From UBA4615 sp046046245 (GTDB taxonomy: Bacteria; Pseudomonadota; Gammaproteobacteria; Burkholderiales; Burkholderiaceae_E), in the NCBI GenBank assembly GCA_046046245.1, contig JBJOKE010000091.1, forward strand, positions 93,039 through 157,038: a DNA stretch of 64,000 nucleotides, in the 5' to 3' direction. Made by a program: the position numbers and the translations under genes. The notes beneath the pieces were generated by a model that saw only the letters and a list, made by a program, of their open reading frames with translations, was not told the DNA's origin and ran no database searches. This document shows, in pieces, positions 22,883-31,935 of the stretch (its first letter is position 1; each line of letters opens with the position of its first letter).

Positions 22883-24451
22883 ATGTTCAATACGGTGGCT
22901 GGACGGATGTCGACCGCGTTCGTCGCGGTCGCGGTCGGCATGGCTGCAGTCGTCGCCGCGGCGATCGTCGGCCTGCGCGACGCGCGCCAGGAGATCGATG
23001 CGCTCGCGACGAAGCGACTCGCGGAGATGGGCACGATCGCCTCGCTGGAAACGGGATCTTCCGCGCAGGCCGTGACGGTGCGGGACCTGGGGCTGATCGA
23101 GGACGTGAAGGTCCAGGACACCCTGCTCGCCGAACTCAAGAAGACCGATGCGCACATGACGGCGCAGCTCGAGGCGCTGCGGGGCACGGCAGCCGCCGAG
23201 CCCGCGCTTGCCGCGTCGATCGCTGAACTGGAAGCGGCGCTGGCCAAGGTCGGTGGCGTGCGGACGAAGGTCCTGGCCGCGATCGACGAGGCCCGCTTCG
23301 ACGACCTGCGTCCGCTGCTCGTCGACGAGTTCCGACCGGCGCAGGCCGATCTGACTCGCCGGTTGGACGCGCTCGGCGACGCGCGGGCCGAAGTGGCCCG
23401 CCCCCATGCGGCGGCGACCGCCGCGCGGATCGATTCGTTCCAGTGGGGCCTCGTGGCCGGCCTGCTCGCAGCAGTGGTGGTGGCGACCGGAATCGGCGCG
23501 TGGACCGTCCGCTCGCTGACGCGGACCCTCGGCGGAGAACCCGCCGCCGCCGCGGACGCGCTTCGCGCAATCTCCAATGGCGACCTCACGACCCGGGTCA
23601 CGGTGGCCGCGAACGACCGCGACAGCGTGATGGCGACACTCGCGCAGACTCAGTCCGCGCTCGTGGCGTTGGTCGACCAGGTCCGACGCAGCGCCGACTC
23701 GGTCGCGCTCGCCAGCACCGAGATCGCGACCGGCAACCAGGACCTCAGCCGCCGGACCGAGCAGCAGGCGAGCGCGCTGCAGGAGGCGGCCGCCACGATG
23801 GAGCAGCTCGGCTCGGCGGTGTCGAACAACGCGGGGAACGCCGTCGAGGCCGATCGCCTCGCGCGGACCGCGTCGGAGGTCGCCGAGCGGGGCGGGTCGG
23901 TGGTCGGCGAGGTGATCGCGACGATGAAGGACATCGACGCGGGCTCCCGCCGGATCGTCGACATCATCGGCGTGATAGATGGCATCGCGTTCCAGACGAA
24001 CATCCTCGCGCTGAACGCGGCCGTGGAGGCCGCCCGTGCCGGAGAGCAGGGGCGGGGCTTCGCGGTCGTCGCGAGCGAGGTCCGCACGCTGGCACAGCGC
24101 AGCGCGGACGCCGCACGCGAGATCAAGTCGCTGATCAGCACGAGCATCGATCAGGTCACGCGGGGTACGCAATCGGTCGACCGCGCGGGTTCGACCATGA
24201 CCGAGGTGGTCGGCTCGATCGCAGAGGTGACGCGCCGAGTCAACGCGATCAGCAGCGCGACGCAGCAGCAGAGCGCCGGCGTCGCGCAGGTCGGCGAGGC
24301 CGTCCAGCAGCTCGATCGCGGCACGCAGCAGAACGCCGCGCTCGTGGAGCAGAGCGCGGCGGCCGCCGACGCACTGAGGAGCCAGGCCGAGCGACTGGTC
24401 GAAGCGGTCTCCGCGTTCCGGACCTCGCCGGCCGCGTCGGATCGGGGCTGA
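22883..24451 (+). CDS. Methyl-accepting chemotaxis protein
   Basis: 522 residues. The N-terminal membrane helix (about 8-30), a periplasmic four-helix-bundle-type sensor region (about 31-190), a second helix (WGLVAGLLAAVVVATGIGAW), a HAMP domain and the signalling domain are in the usual order. The highly conserved hairpin tip of the signalling domain (GIAFQTNILALNAAVEAARA) is intact, as is GRGFAVVASEVRTLAQRSA. The start ATG 22883 follows the good ribosome site AACGAGGAACGG. It sits just downstream of a PstS-like binding protein, which could present its ligand to this receptor. Confidence 0.95.
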   Translation: MFNTVAGRMSTAFVAVAVGMAAVVAAAIVGLRDARQEIDALATKRLAEMGTIASLETGSSAQAVTVRDLGLIEDVKVQDTLLAELKKTDAHMTAQLEALRGTAAAEPALAASIAELEAALAKVGGVRTKVLAAIDEARFDDLRPLLVDEFRPAQADLTRRLDALGDARAEVARPHAAATAARIDSFQWGLVAGLLAAVVVATGIGAWTVRSLTRTLGGEPAAAADALRAISNGDLTTRVTVAANDRDSVMATLAQTQSALVALVDQVRRSADSVALASTEIATGNQDLSRRTEQQASALQEAAATMEQLGSAVSNNAGNAVEADRLARTASEVAERGGSVVGEVIATMKDIDAGSRRIVDIIGVIDGIAFQTNILALNAAVEAARAGEQGRGFAVVASEVRTLAQRSADAAREIKSLISTSIDQVTRGTQSVDRAGSTMTEVVGSIAEVTRRVNAISSATQQQSAGVAQVGEAVQQLDRGTQQNAALVEQSAAAADALRSQAERLVEAVSAFRTSPAASDRG

Positions 24452-24982
24452 TCGGACGCGCTCGGCGCGCTGCCGTGGCACGGTCGACGTCGTCGGCCGT
24501 CTCGCGCAGCCGGTGGAGCATCGCCGCCGCATCCGAGTCGCGGCTGTCGAGCGGCTGCGCGAGCGCCCCGGATGCATCGCAGGCTCAACGCAGCCGGTGG
24601 ACGACGCCCACCGCGAGGGCCGTGCCCGCGGTCCGCTCGGCCACCGGACCGTCGGCCGGCGACCCCTCGCGCAGCCGCCTCGCCACCGAGGTCACCACGG
24701 ACCACGGACCGTGCACCTCCCGGCGCAGCGCCGCGCCGAACGCGGCCTGTGTCCGCCCGGACGGGAAGGCGACGGTGGACAGGCCGCTCGCCGCCGGCAC
24801 CGGCACCGGCACCGGCAGCCCGAATTCGGCGTCGAACATCCGTGGTCGTGACCTGAGCCAGCGGCATCACGAGCGGCGCCTCGGCCCGCCCGCGCGGGTT
24901 GTCGCGTCGCCGCGGCCCGGGGACAATGCGCGCGCCCCGGGCCGTCCGGCCCGGACGGCCTTCCACGAGTCCCGAGGACACC
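24452..24982. other. 531-base region without a confident gene
   Basis: No convincing gene. A minus-strand frame of 84 codons (24585-24839) begins MFDAEFGLPVPVPVPAASG and ends at TGA; it looks protein-like but I do not recognise it and it could be the tail of a lost gene. A (CCGGCA)n microsatellite-like stretch near 24794-24820 underlies its PVPVPVP segment. The right end should hold the promoter of the quinone-oxidoreductase-like gene at 24983. Confidence 0.4.
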
Positions 24983-25978
24983 ATGCCCGCCGCCGCCCCA
25001 TCCGACATGAACGCCGCGATCCGCGGCCAGCACGGTCTCGAATTCGCCCGCGTCGCGCGACCGGTGCCCGGTGCGGACGACGTGCTCGTCCGCGTGCGCG
25101 CGGTCGCGCTGAACCGCGCCGATCTCGGTGTGCTCGCGGGCGGCCTGCACGGCGGCATCGGCGGGCCGGGCACGGTGCTCGGCATGGAGTGGGCGGGCGA
25201 GGTCGTCGAGGTCGGCGAGCGGGTCACCGGACACGCCCCCGGCGACCGCGTGATGGGCTTCGGTGCCGGTGCGTTCGCCGAGTACGTGGCCTGCGACCGC
25301 GGCCGCGTGCTGCCGGTGCCCGCCGGCATCGACGACACGCAGGCGGCCACGCTGCCCGTCGCGCTGCTGACGATGCACGACGCGCTGGTCACCAACGGCC
25401 GGCTGCAGCGCGGCCAGTCGGTCCTCGTGCAGGGTGCCTCGTCCGGCGTCGGACTGATGGCGCTGCAGATCGCGCGCCACCTCGGCGCGGCGACGGTGAT
25501 CGGCAGCTCGACCCATGCGCAGCGGCGCGCCCGCCTGCACGAGTTCGGCGCCGACCTCGCGATCGACACCACCGATCCGGCCTGGCCCGCGCGCGTGCTG
25601 GAGGCCACCGGCGGGCAGGGCGTGGACCTGGTGATCGACCAGCTCTCGGGCGCGTCGGTGAACGGCAGCCTGGCCGCGACGCGCGTGCGCGGACGGATCG
25701 TCAACGTCGGACGGCTCGCGGGCATGAAGGGCGAGTTCGACTTCGACCTGCACGCGCTGCGGCGCATCGACTACGTCGGCGTGACCTTCAGGACGCGCAG
25801 CGCGGACGAGGTGCGCGAGATCCGCCGGCGGATGTGGGACGACCTGTCGCCGGCGGTCGCCGACCGCACGCTGTCGCTGCCGATCGCGGCGACCTTCCCG
25901 TTCGAGCGGCTCGGCGAGGCGTTCGCGATGATGCGGGCGAACCTGCACTTCGGGAAGATCGTGGTGGCCGTCGGCTGA
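24983..25978 (+). CDS. Quinone-oxidoreductase-like zinc-free MDR enzyme
   Basis: 331 residues from ATG 24983. A medium-chain dehydrogenase/reductase: the GroES-like part has ALNRADLGVLAG and GMEWAGEVVEVGERV, and the Rossmann part has the NADPH loop VLVQGASSGVGLMALQIA. The cysteine and histidine ligands of the zinc-dependent branch are absent, which places it with NADPH:quinone or enoyl reductases. The end (FPFERLGEAFAMMRANLHFGK) is typical. It is monocistronic in appearance, 113 bases before the Liv transporter operon. The substrate is unknown. Confidence 0.9.
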   Translation: MPAAAPSDMNAAIRGQHGLEFARVARPVPGADDVLVRVRAVALNRADLGVLAGGLHGGIGGPGTVLGMEWAGEVVEVGERVTGHAPGDRVMGFGAGAFAEYVACDRGRVLPVPAGIDDTQAATLPVALLTMHDALVTNGRLQRGQSVLVQGASSGVGLMALQIARHLGAATVIGSSTHAQRRARLHEFGADLAIDTTDPAWPARVLEATGGQGVDLVIDQLSGASVNGSLAATRVRGRIVNVGRLAGMKGEFDFDLHALRRIDYVGVTFRTRSADEVREIRRRMWDDLSPAVADRTLSLPIAATFPFERLGEAFAMMRANLHFGKIVVAVG

Positions 25979-25998
25979 GGCCGCGCCGATCGGCCTGC

Positions 25999-26027
25999 TT
26001 GACGGCGCAACAACGCCACCCTTATCG
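25999..26027 (+). promoter_or_regulatory. Candidate sigma70 promoter of the Liv operon
   Basis: TTGACG (25999-26004) and TTATCG (26022-26027) are separated by 17 bases and lie 65-93 bases before the ATG of the binding-protein gene, which has a strong GGAGGAGACGG ribosome site. This is a weak but well-spaced match. Confidence 0.4.
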
Positions 26028-26091
26028 TCGGTCGCAGCGGGAGTCGGGCCTGGCCGGGAACGACCGCGACACAATACACAGGAGGAGACGG

Positions 26092-27225
26092 ATGAAGCTG
26101 AACCGGGCTGTCGGGGCGGTGGCACTGGGCGCGCTCGCGTCGTTCTGCATCGCGGCGCACGCGCAGACCACCGTGAAGATCGGCGCCGTGCAGGGGCTCA
26201 GCGGCCCGCCGGCGATCGTGGACTTCGGCGAGTCCTACCTGCAGGGCAACCAGATGGCCCTGAAGGAATACAACGCCGCCTCGCCCAAGCACAAGATCGA
26301 GTTCATCGTCTACAACGACGAGGCCAATCCGCAGCGTGCGGTGTCGCTCGTGCAGCGGCTGATCAGCAACGATCGCGTCTCGGCGATCATCGGCACGGTC
26401 AACAGCGGCAACGTCGCGGCCTTCGCGCCGATGGTGCAGCAGGCCCGGATCCCGCTGATGGCGGGCCCCGCCATCGCCACCGACATCACCGCCAAGTTCA
26501 TCGACCAGAACCCGAGCTTCATCTTCCGCTGCTCGATGGTCGAGAAGTACCAGGTCGAGGCGATGCTCGACTGGGGCACGAAGAACTTCAAGAAGATCGG
26601 CCTGCTGCACGGCACGGGCGGCTACGGCATGTTCGCCGCCGGCGAGATCCAGAAGGGCATGAAGGAGCGCAAGGTCGAGCTGGTCGCGGTCGAGAGCGCC
26701 GCGCCCAACGTCACCGACATGACCCCGCAGGTGCTGAATCTGAAGAACGCCGGCGCCGAGCTCGTGCTGATGTTCCACGACAGCCTCGAGCTCCTCTATC
26801 GCGCGCTGCCCAAGGCGAACTACAAGCCGGTCGTCGCGGGCAACTGGGGGCTGTCGTCGCAGATGGTGCTGGGCATCGTCGGGGCCGAGGCGCTCGAGGG
26901 GACGGTGATGGGCCAGGCGCTCGACCTGAACGAGGCTAAGGCGGCGGCGTTCGACGTCCGCATGCGCAAGGAGTTCGGGGACAAGTACCGCTGGCCGGTC
27001 GTCGCCGCGCTGGGCTACGACGGCATGAAGCTGCTGCTGCAGGCGGTCGACCGCGCGGGCGGCGATCCGCTGAAGCTCCAGAAGGCGCTGGAGACGACCG
27101 AGGGCTTCCAGGCCGTGTCGGGCACGCCGGCGAAGCCGTTCGGTCCCAAGGACCACGAGTGCCTGGATCCCGAGAACGTGTTCCTGGGCGTCTGGAAGAA
27201 CGGCCGGGTCGTCAAGCTGAAGTGA
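26092..27225 (+). CDS. Branched-chain amino acid-type ABC transporter substrate-binding protein
   Basis: 377 residues. A signal peptide (residues 1-24, cleavage after AHA) sends it to the periplasm. The type I binding-protein fold of the LivK/HAAT family is seen from TTVKIGAVQGLSGPPAIVDFG onward, with IIGTVNSGNVAAFAPMVQQA and the hinge-region YGMFAAGEIQKGM. HAAT proteins of soil proteobacteria often bind aromatic or other organic acids rather than amino acids. The genes downstream (permease, fused permease-ATPase, ATPase, thiolase, acyl-CoA ligase) suggest that the ligand is an acid destined for CoA activation. Confidence 0.93.
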   Translation: MKLNRAVGAVALGALASFCIAAHAQTTVKIGAVQGLSGPPAIVDFGESYLQGNQMALKEYNAASPKHKIEFIVYNDEANPQRAVSLVQRLISNDRVSAIIGTVNSGNVAAFAPMVQQARIPLMAGPAIATDITAKFIDQNPSFIFRCSMVEKYQVEAMLDWGTKNFKKIGLLHGTGGYGMFAAGEIQKGMKERKVELVAVESAAPNVTDMTPQVLNLKNAGAELVLMFHDSLELLYRALPKANYKPVVAGNWGLSSQMVLGIVGAEALEGTVMGQALDLNEAKAAAFDVRMRKEFGDKYRWPVVAALGYDGMKLLLQAVDRAGGDPLKLQKALETTEGFQAVSGTPAKPFGPKDHECLDPENVFLGVWKNGRVVKLK

Positions 27226-27256
27226 TCCGAGGACCACACCCGGGGCGCATGCGGCG

Positions 27257-28156
27257 ATGATCGGCGTCGACCTCTTCCAGCTGCTGATCAGCGGCATCGC
27301 CCTCGGGTGCATCTACACGCTGATGGGCAAGGGCCTGCTCATCACGTACCTCACCACCCGGGCGCTGAACTTCGGGCAGGGCGATTTCCTGATGATCGCC
27401 GCCTTCCTGTCTATGGCGCTGCTCGGCATGGGCCTGCCCGTGCCGGTCGCGGTGCCCGTCGTCATCGCCGTGCTGGTGGTGCTGGGGCTGCTGCTCGAGC
27501 GGGTCGCGATCCGCCCGCTCGCGGCCATCCACGCGGGCAGCGGCAGCGCGCTCGCGTGGATCCTCACCACGATGGGCGCCGGCATGCTGCTGCAGAACAC
27601 CGCGCAGGTCGTCTGGGGCAAGAGCCGGTTCTACTCGCCGCCGCTCTTCATGTCCGAGCAGAAGAAGGTGATCGAGGTGCTCGGCGTGCGCTTCTTCGCC
27701 GAGGAGCTGCTCGCCGCGATCGTCGCGCTCGGCGTGGTCGCCGCGCTGTACTGGCTGCTGTTCCGCTCGCGCTTCGGCAAGGAGGTCGCCGCGGTCTCGT
27801 TCGACAAGGGCACCGCCGAGCTGCTCGGCATCGACGTGCGCCGCGTGGTCGCGGTGTCGTACGCGATCATGGCGGCGCTGGCCGCGATCAGCGGCATCAT
27901 CGCCGGCCCGCTGACGACCGTGCAGGCGCACATGGGGCTGCTCTTCATCCTGAAGGGGTTCGCGGTCGTGTGCATCGGCGGCTTCGCCAATCCGGTGGGC
28001 ATCCTGATCGCGGGCATCGGCTTCGGCCTGGTCGAGGTGTTCTCCAACTTCTACAGCCGGCAGTTCGGCGACCTGTACCCGTTCGCGATCGCGCTGCTGT
28101 TCCTGATCGTGCGCCCGTCGGGGATCTTCGGCGAATCGAAGACGGACGTGCGCTGA
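27257..28156 (+). CDS. livH: Liv-type ABC transporter permease (LivH)
   Basis: 299 residues, about eight membrane segments. The family signatures TTRALNFGQGDFLMIAAF and the cytoplasmic coupling loop RFGKEVAAVSFDKGTAELLG are present; the second reads EAA-like as expected for the ATPase contact. The end, LFLIVRPSGIFGE, is standard for LivH. It begins 31 bases after the binding-protein gene and ends three bases before the fused permease-ATPase gene. Confidence 0.95.
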   Translation: MIGVDLFQLLISGIALGCIYTLMGKGLLITYLTTRALNFGQGDFLMIAAFLSMALLGMGLPVPVAVPVVIAVLVVLGLLLERVAIRPLAAIHAGSGSALAWILTTMGAGMLLQNTAQVVWGKSRFYSPPLFMSEQKKVIEVLGVRFFAEELLAAIVALGVVAALYWLLFRSRFGKEVAAVSFDKGTAELLGIDVRRVVAVSYAIMAALAAISGIIAGPLTTVQAHMGLLFILKGFAVVCIGGFANPVGILIAGIGFGLVEVFSNFYSRQFGDLYPFAIALLFLIVRPSGIFGESKTDVR

Positions 28157-28159
28157 GCC

Positions 28160-29944
28160 ATGAGACACCTGCGCTACCTCGTCGCAGCGGCGCTGATCGT
28201 CGCGTTCCCGTTCGTCTCGCCGAACGCCTACTACGTGAGCCTCGCGCAGGACACGCTGATCGTCGCCATCGCGGCGCTCGGACTGAACATCCTCTTCGGC
28301 CTCTCGGGGCAGCTGTCGCTCGGGCAGGCGGGCTTCGTCGCGCTGGGGGCCTACGGCTCGGCGGTCCTCGCCGTGAAGGCCGGCTGGCCGCTGTGGGCGT
28401 CGCTGCCCGTCGGGCTGGCGATGGCGGCCGTCGCCGGCGGCGTGCTGGGGCTGGTCGCGCTGCGCACGCGCACGCACTACCTGGCGATGGTGACGCTCGC
28501 CTTCGGCTACATCGTCGAGATCTTCGCGCAGCGCTGGATCGACGTGACCGGCGGATCGATGGGGCTGATCGGCGTGCCGCAGCTGAACTTCGGCGACATG
28601 ATGAACGGGCCGACCTGGTTCTTCCTCGCGATCGCGTTCACGTTCCTGCTGCTGCAGATGCTGAACGACTACGCGATGGGCTCGCGCTTCGGGCGCAGCC
28701 TGCAGGCGATCAAGGAGAGCGAGAGCTTCGCGGTGACGGTCGGGATCGACGCGCCGAAGTGGCGCAGCCTGGTGTTCGTCGTGGGCGCCGTGCTCGCGGG
28801 GCTGTCCGGCTTCTTCTTCGCGCATCAGTCGGGCTACATCAGCAGCGATGCGTTCGGCCTCGACCGCAGCATCGCGCTGCTGATCGCGGTGGTGATCGGC
28901 GGGCTCGGACGCGCCTACGGTCCGATCGTCGGCGCCACCATCCTGATCCTGCTCAACCAGTTCACCGCCGACCTGTACGAGTTCGCGTTCTTCATCTTCG
29001 GCGGGATCCTGCTGCTCGTGATGCTGTTCTTCCCGGCCGGTGCGGTCGGTGCGCTCGAGCGGCTGTTCGGCGGGCGGCGCGCGCGCCGCGGCACGCCCGC
29101 CGACGCATCCGCGCAGGCCGCGCAGGCGGCGCCGCCCGCGGGCACGGTGCCGGCGACGCCACCGCCGGCACACACCGGCGACGGGCCGATCCTGTCGCTG
29201 CGGGGGATCACCAAGTCCTATTCCGGCGTCGCCGCGCTGTCGGACCTCGACCTCGACGTGATGCCCGGCACCATCCACGCGATCATCGGGCCCAACGGCG
29301 CCGGCAAGAGCACGCTGGTCAACGTGCTGAGCGGCCTGTACTCGCCCGATGCCGGATCGATCCGCTTCCGCGGGCAGGACGTGACGCGGCTCGCGCCGCA
29401 CCGGCGCGCCGGGCTGGGCCTCACCCGCACCTTCCAGAACCTGCAGCTGATCGGCACGCTCACGGTCGCCGAGAACGTGATGCTCGGCCTGCGGGCGCGC
29501 CGCGGCTTCGTGCCGGGATGGCTGGGCTGGCTGGCGAGCGACGCCGAGGCGCACGCCGAGCGCGAGGAGGCGATGCGGCTGCTGGGCTTCTTCCGCATCG
29601 AGCGCTTCGCCGACGAGCTGCCCGGCGATCTCGCGTACGGTCACCGCAAGCTGTGCGAGCTCGCCCGGGCGCTCGCGCAGCAGCCGACGATGCTGCTGCT
29701 CGACGAGCCGATCGCCGGCCTGAACGAGGAGGAGGCCCGCGAGGTCATGGCACGCATCCGCAGCCTGAAGGCGCTCGGCGTGACCATCCTGCTGATCGAG
29801 CACAACATGACCTTCGTGATGCAGCTGTCCGACACGGTCTCGGTGCTCGACTACGGCCGCAAGATCGCCGAGGGCACGCCCGCGCAGGTCCAGGCCGACC
29901 CGAACGTGATCACGGCCTACCTGGGCGCGGAGGTCGAGGCATGA
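28160..29944 (+). CDS. Fused LivM permease and LivG ATPase
   Basis: 594 residues that join two usually separate subunits. Residues 1-about 310 are a LivM permease (LFGLSGQLSLGQAGFVALGA and the IKESESFAVTVGID coupling loop). A flexible Ala/Pro linker of about 30 residues follows. From about 346 a LivG ATPase begins: Walker A GPNGAGKST (about 377-385), signature-like LAYGHRKLCELARAL, Walker B MLLLDEPIAGLNEEE and IEHNMTFVM. The fusion fixes a 1:1 permease:ATPase ratio. LivM-LivG fusions are known in this transporter class. The stop overlaps the livF ATG. Confidence 0.94.
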   Translation: MRHLRYLVAAALIVAFPFVSPNAYYVSLAQDTLIVAIAALGLNILFGLSGQLSLGQAGFVALGAYGSAVLAVKAGWPLWASLPVGLAMAAVAGGVLGLVALRTRTHYLAMVTLAFGYIVEIFAQRWIDVTGGSMGLIGVPQLNFGDMMNGPTWFFLAIAFTFLLLQMLNDYAMGSRFGRSLQAIKESESFAVTVGIDAPKWRSLVFVVGAVLAGLSGFFFAHQSGYISSDAFGLDRSIALLIAVVIGGLGRAYGPIVGATILILLNQFTADLYEFAFFIFGGILLLVMLFFPAGAVGALERLFGGRRARRGTPADASAQAAQAAPPAGTVPATPPPAHTGDGPILSLRGITKSYSGVAALSDLDLDVMPGTIHAIIGPNGAGKSTLVNVLSGLYSPDAGSIRFRGQDVTRLAPHRRAGLGLTRTFQNLQLIGTLTVAENVMLGLRARRGFVPGWLGWLASDAEAHAEREEAMRLLGFFRIERFADELPGDLAYGHRKLCELARALAQQPTMLLLDEPIAGLNEEEAREVMARIRSLKALGVTILLIEHNMTFVMQLSDTVSVLDYGRKIAEGTPAQVQADPNVITAYLGAEVEA

Positions 29945-30654
29945 GCGTCCTCGAGGTCCGCGGCCTGGAGGTGACCCTGGGCGGCGTGGAGATCCTGCGC
30001 GGCATCGACCTGAACGTCCGCGCCGGCACGCTGGTGTCGATCGTCGGCGCCAACGGCGCGGGCAAGACGACGCTGCTGCGCGCGTTGTCCCGGCTCGTGC
30101 CGGCCACCCGCGGCGAGATCCGGTTCGAGGACCGCAGCCTCGCCGCCGAGGACGCCTTCCGCGTCACGCGCAGCGGGCTCGCGCACGTGCCGCAGGGGCG
30201 GCAGATCATCCCCACGCTGTCGGTCGAGGACAACCTGCGGATCGGCGCGGGCAGCCTGCCGGGCGTGGACGAGGCCGAGATCCGGCGGCGCCTGGAGGCC
30301 GAGTTCGAGCGCTTCCCGGTGCTGCGCGAGCGGCGCCGGATCCCGGGCGGCTCGCTGTCGGGCGGCGAGCAGCAGATGCTGGCCGTCTCGCGCGCGCTGA
30401 TGATGAAGCCGCGCCTGCTGCTGCTCGACGAGCCCTCGCTGGGTCTCGCACCGCAGATCGTGTCGGCCATCTTCGCCACGCTGCGGGGCCTGACCGCAGC
30501 GGGCGTCACGGTGCTGCTGGTCGAGCAGGCGGCGATCACGGCGCTGCGGATCGCCGACTTCGGCTACGTGCTGCAGAACGGCCGCATCGTGCTGTCGGGG
30601 CTGCCGGCGGACCTGCTCGCGGATCGGGCGCTGGTGAGCCGGTATCTCGGCTGA
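29941..30654 (+). CDS. livF: Liv-type ABC transporter ATPase (LivF)
   Basis: 237 residues; the ATG overlaps the previous stop (ATGA). Walker A GANGAGKTT, signature LSGGEQQMLAVSRAL, Walker B RLLLLDEPSLGLAP and VEQAAITALRIADFGYVLQNG are all intact and typical of LivF. Together with the LivG half it forms the ATPase pair of the importer. A thiolase gene follows 35 bases downstream, probably in the same transcript. Confidence 0.95.
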   Translation: MSVLEVRGLEVTLGGVEILRGIDLNVRAGTLVSIVGANGAGKTTLLRALSRLVPATRGEIRFEDRSLAAEDAFRVTRSGLAHVPQGRQIIPTLSVEDNLRIGAGSLPGVDEAEIRRRLEAEFERFPVLRERRRIPGGSLSGGEQQMLAVSRALMMKPRLLLLDEPSLGLAPQIVSAIFATLRGLTAAGVTVLLVEQAAITALRIADFGYVLQNGRIVLSGLPADLLADRALVSRYLG

Positions 30655-30689
30655 CGCGCGATCCGCGCCGCTTGCACACGGAGGAAGGC

Positions 30690-31925
30690 ATGAGTGACAT
30701 CTACGTCGTCGGCGTGGGCATGACCCCCTGGGGTCGCTTCCCGGACCAGTCCGTCAAGGACCTCACGCGCGCGGCCACCGAGCGCGCGCTCGCGGATGCG
30801 GGGATCGATCGCGCGCGGATCGAGGTCGCGTACTTCGCGAACGCGGGGCAGTCCTCGATCGAGGGGCAGTACATGGTCGGCGGCCAGATCGCGCTGCGCG
30901 ACATGGGCATCGGCGGCATCCCCGTCACCAACGTCGAGAACGCCTGCGCGAGCGGCAGCACGGCCTTCCACCAGGCGTACGCGTACCTGCGCGCCGGCAT
31001 GGCGGAGGTCGCGCTCGCGGTGGGGGCGGAGAAGCTCTACCACCCGGACCGGGCGCGCAGCTTCGAGGTCTTCAACGGCGCCTGGGACGTGCACGGCGTC
31101 GAGGCGCTGACGGCCGCGCTGGCCGGCCTCGGGGCGGGCGTCGAGCCGCCCGCGGGCCGGGCCACCGACTCGGGGGTTCGCAGCGTCTTCATGGACGTCT
31201 ACGCGTCGCTCGCCAAGCAGCACATGAAGCGCCACGGCACCACCGAGCGGCAGCTCGCCGCGGTGGCGGCGAAGAACCACCACCACTCGACGATGAACCC
31301 GCTGTCGCAGTACCGGATGGACCTGAGCATCGAGGACGTGCTCGCCGCCCGGATGATCTCGTGGCCGCTGACGCTGCCGATGTGCGCGCCGATCAGCGAC
31401 GGCGCGGCCGCGGCGATCCTCGTGCGGGGCGACGCCCTCCACCGGTTCGACCGGTCCCGCGCGATCCGCATCCGCGCGAGCGTGCTGGCCAGCGGCGCGG
31501 ACCGTGCGCCCGAGGACCTGGATCGCCACGTGTGCCGCATCGCCGCGCAGCGCGCCTATGCGATCGCGGGGATCGAGCCCGGCGACGTGTCGGTCGCCGA
31601 GGTCCACGATGCGACCGCGTTCGGCGAGATCCTGCAGACGGAGAACCTGGGCTTCTGCGAGCCCGGCCAGGGCGGATGGCTCGCCGAGCGCGGCGAGACG
31701 CGGCTGGGCGGCCGGCTGCCGGTGAACACCTCGGGCGGCCTGGAGTCGACGGGGCATCCGATCGGCGCCACCGGACTGGGCCAGCTCCACGAGCTGGTGC
31801 TCCAGCTGCGCGGCGAGGCCGGCCCGCGGCAGGTCCGCGGCGCGCGGATCGCGCTGGCCGAGAACGGCGGCGGCTTCCACGGCAGCGAGGAGGCCGCCGC
31901 GTGCATCACCGTGCTGTCGCACTGA
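30690..31925 (+). CDS. Thiolase / SCP2-type acetyl-CoA acetyltransferase
   Basis: 411 residues from ATG 30690, preceded by GGAGGAAGGC. The nucleophile Cys86 is present in VENACASGSTAF; the other catalytic elements are VHDATAFGE and GHPIGATGLGQ near the C-terminus. This places it with the SCP2-thiolase group, which cleaves 3-ketoacyl-CoAs, often with bulky or unusual side chains. It has no DUF35 partner next to it. The neighbours (Liv importer before, acyl-CoA ligase after) suggest an uptake, activation and thiolytic chain-shortening route for an imported acid. Confidence 0.9.
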   Translation: MSDIYVVGVGMTPWGRFPDQSVKDLTRAATERALADAGIDRARIEVAYFANAGQSSIEGQYMVGGQIALRDMGIGGIPVTNVENACASGSTAFHQAYAYLRAGMAEVALAVGAEKLYHPDRARSFEVFNGAWDVHGVEALTAALAGLGAGVEPPAGRATDSGVRSVFMDVYASLAKQHMKRHGTTERQLAAVAAKNHHHSTMNPLSQYRMDLSIEDVLAARMISWPLTLPMCAPISDGAAAAILVRGDALHRFDRSRAIRIRASVLASGADRAPEDLDRHVCRIAAQRAYAIAGIEPGDVSVAEVHDATAFGEILQTENLGFCEPGQGGWLAERGETRLGGRLPVNTSGGLESTGHPIGATGLGQLHELVLQLRGEAGPRQVRGARIALAENGGGFHGSEEAAACITVLSH

Positions 31926-31935
31926 GGATCGGGAC

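Noticed and set aside
27212..29803. An 863-codon minus-strand frame opposite the Liv genes
   Set aside because: Rich in His, Arg, Glu and Gln, without domains. The plus-strand Liv subunits explain the interval fully.
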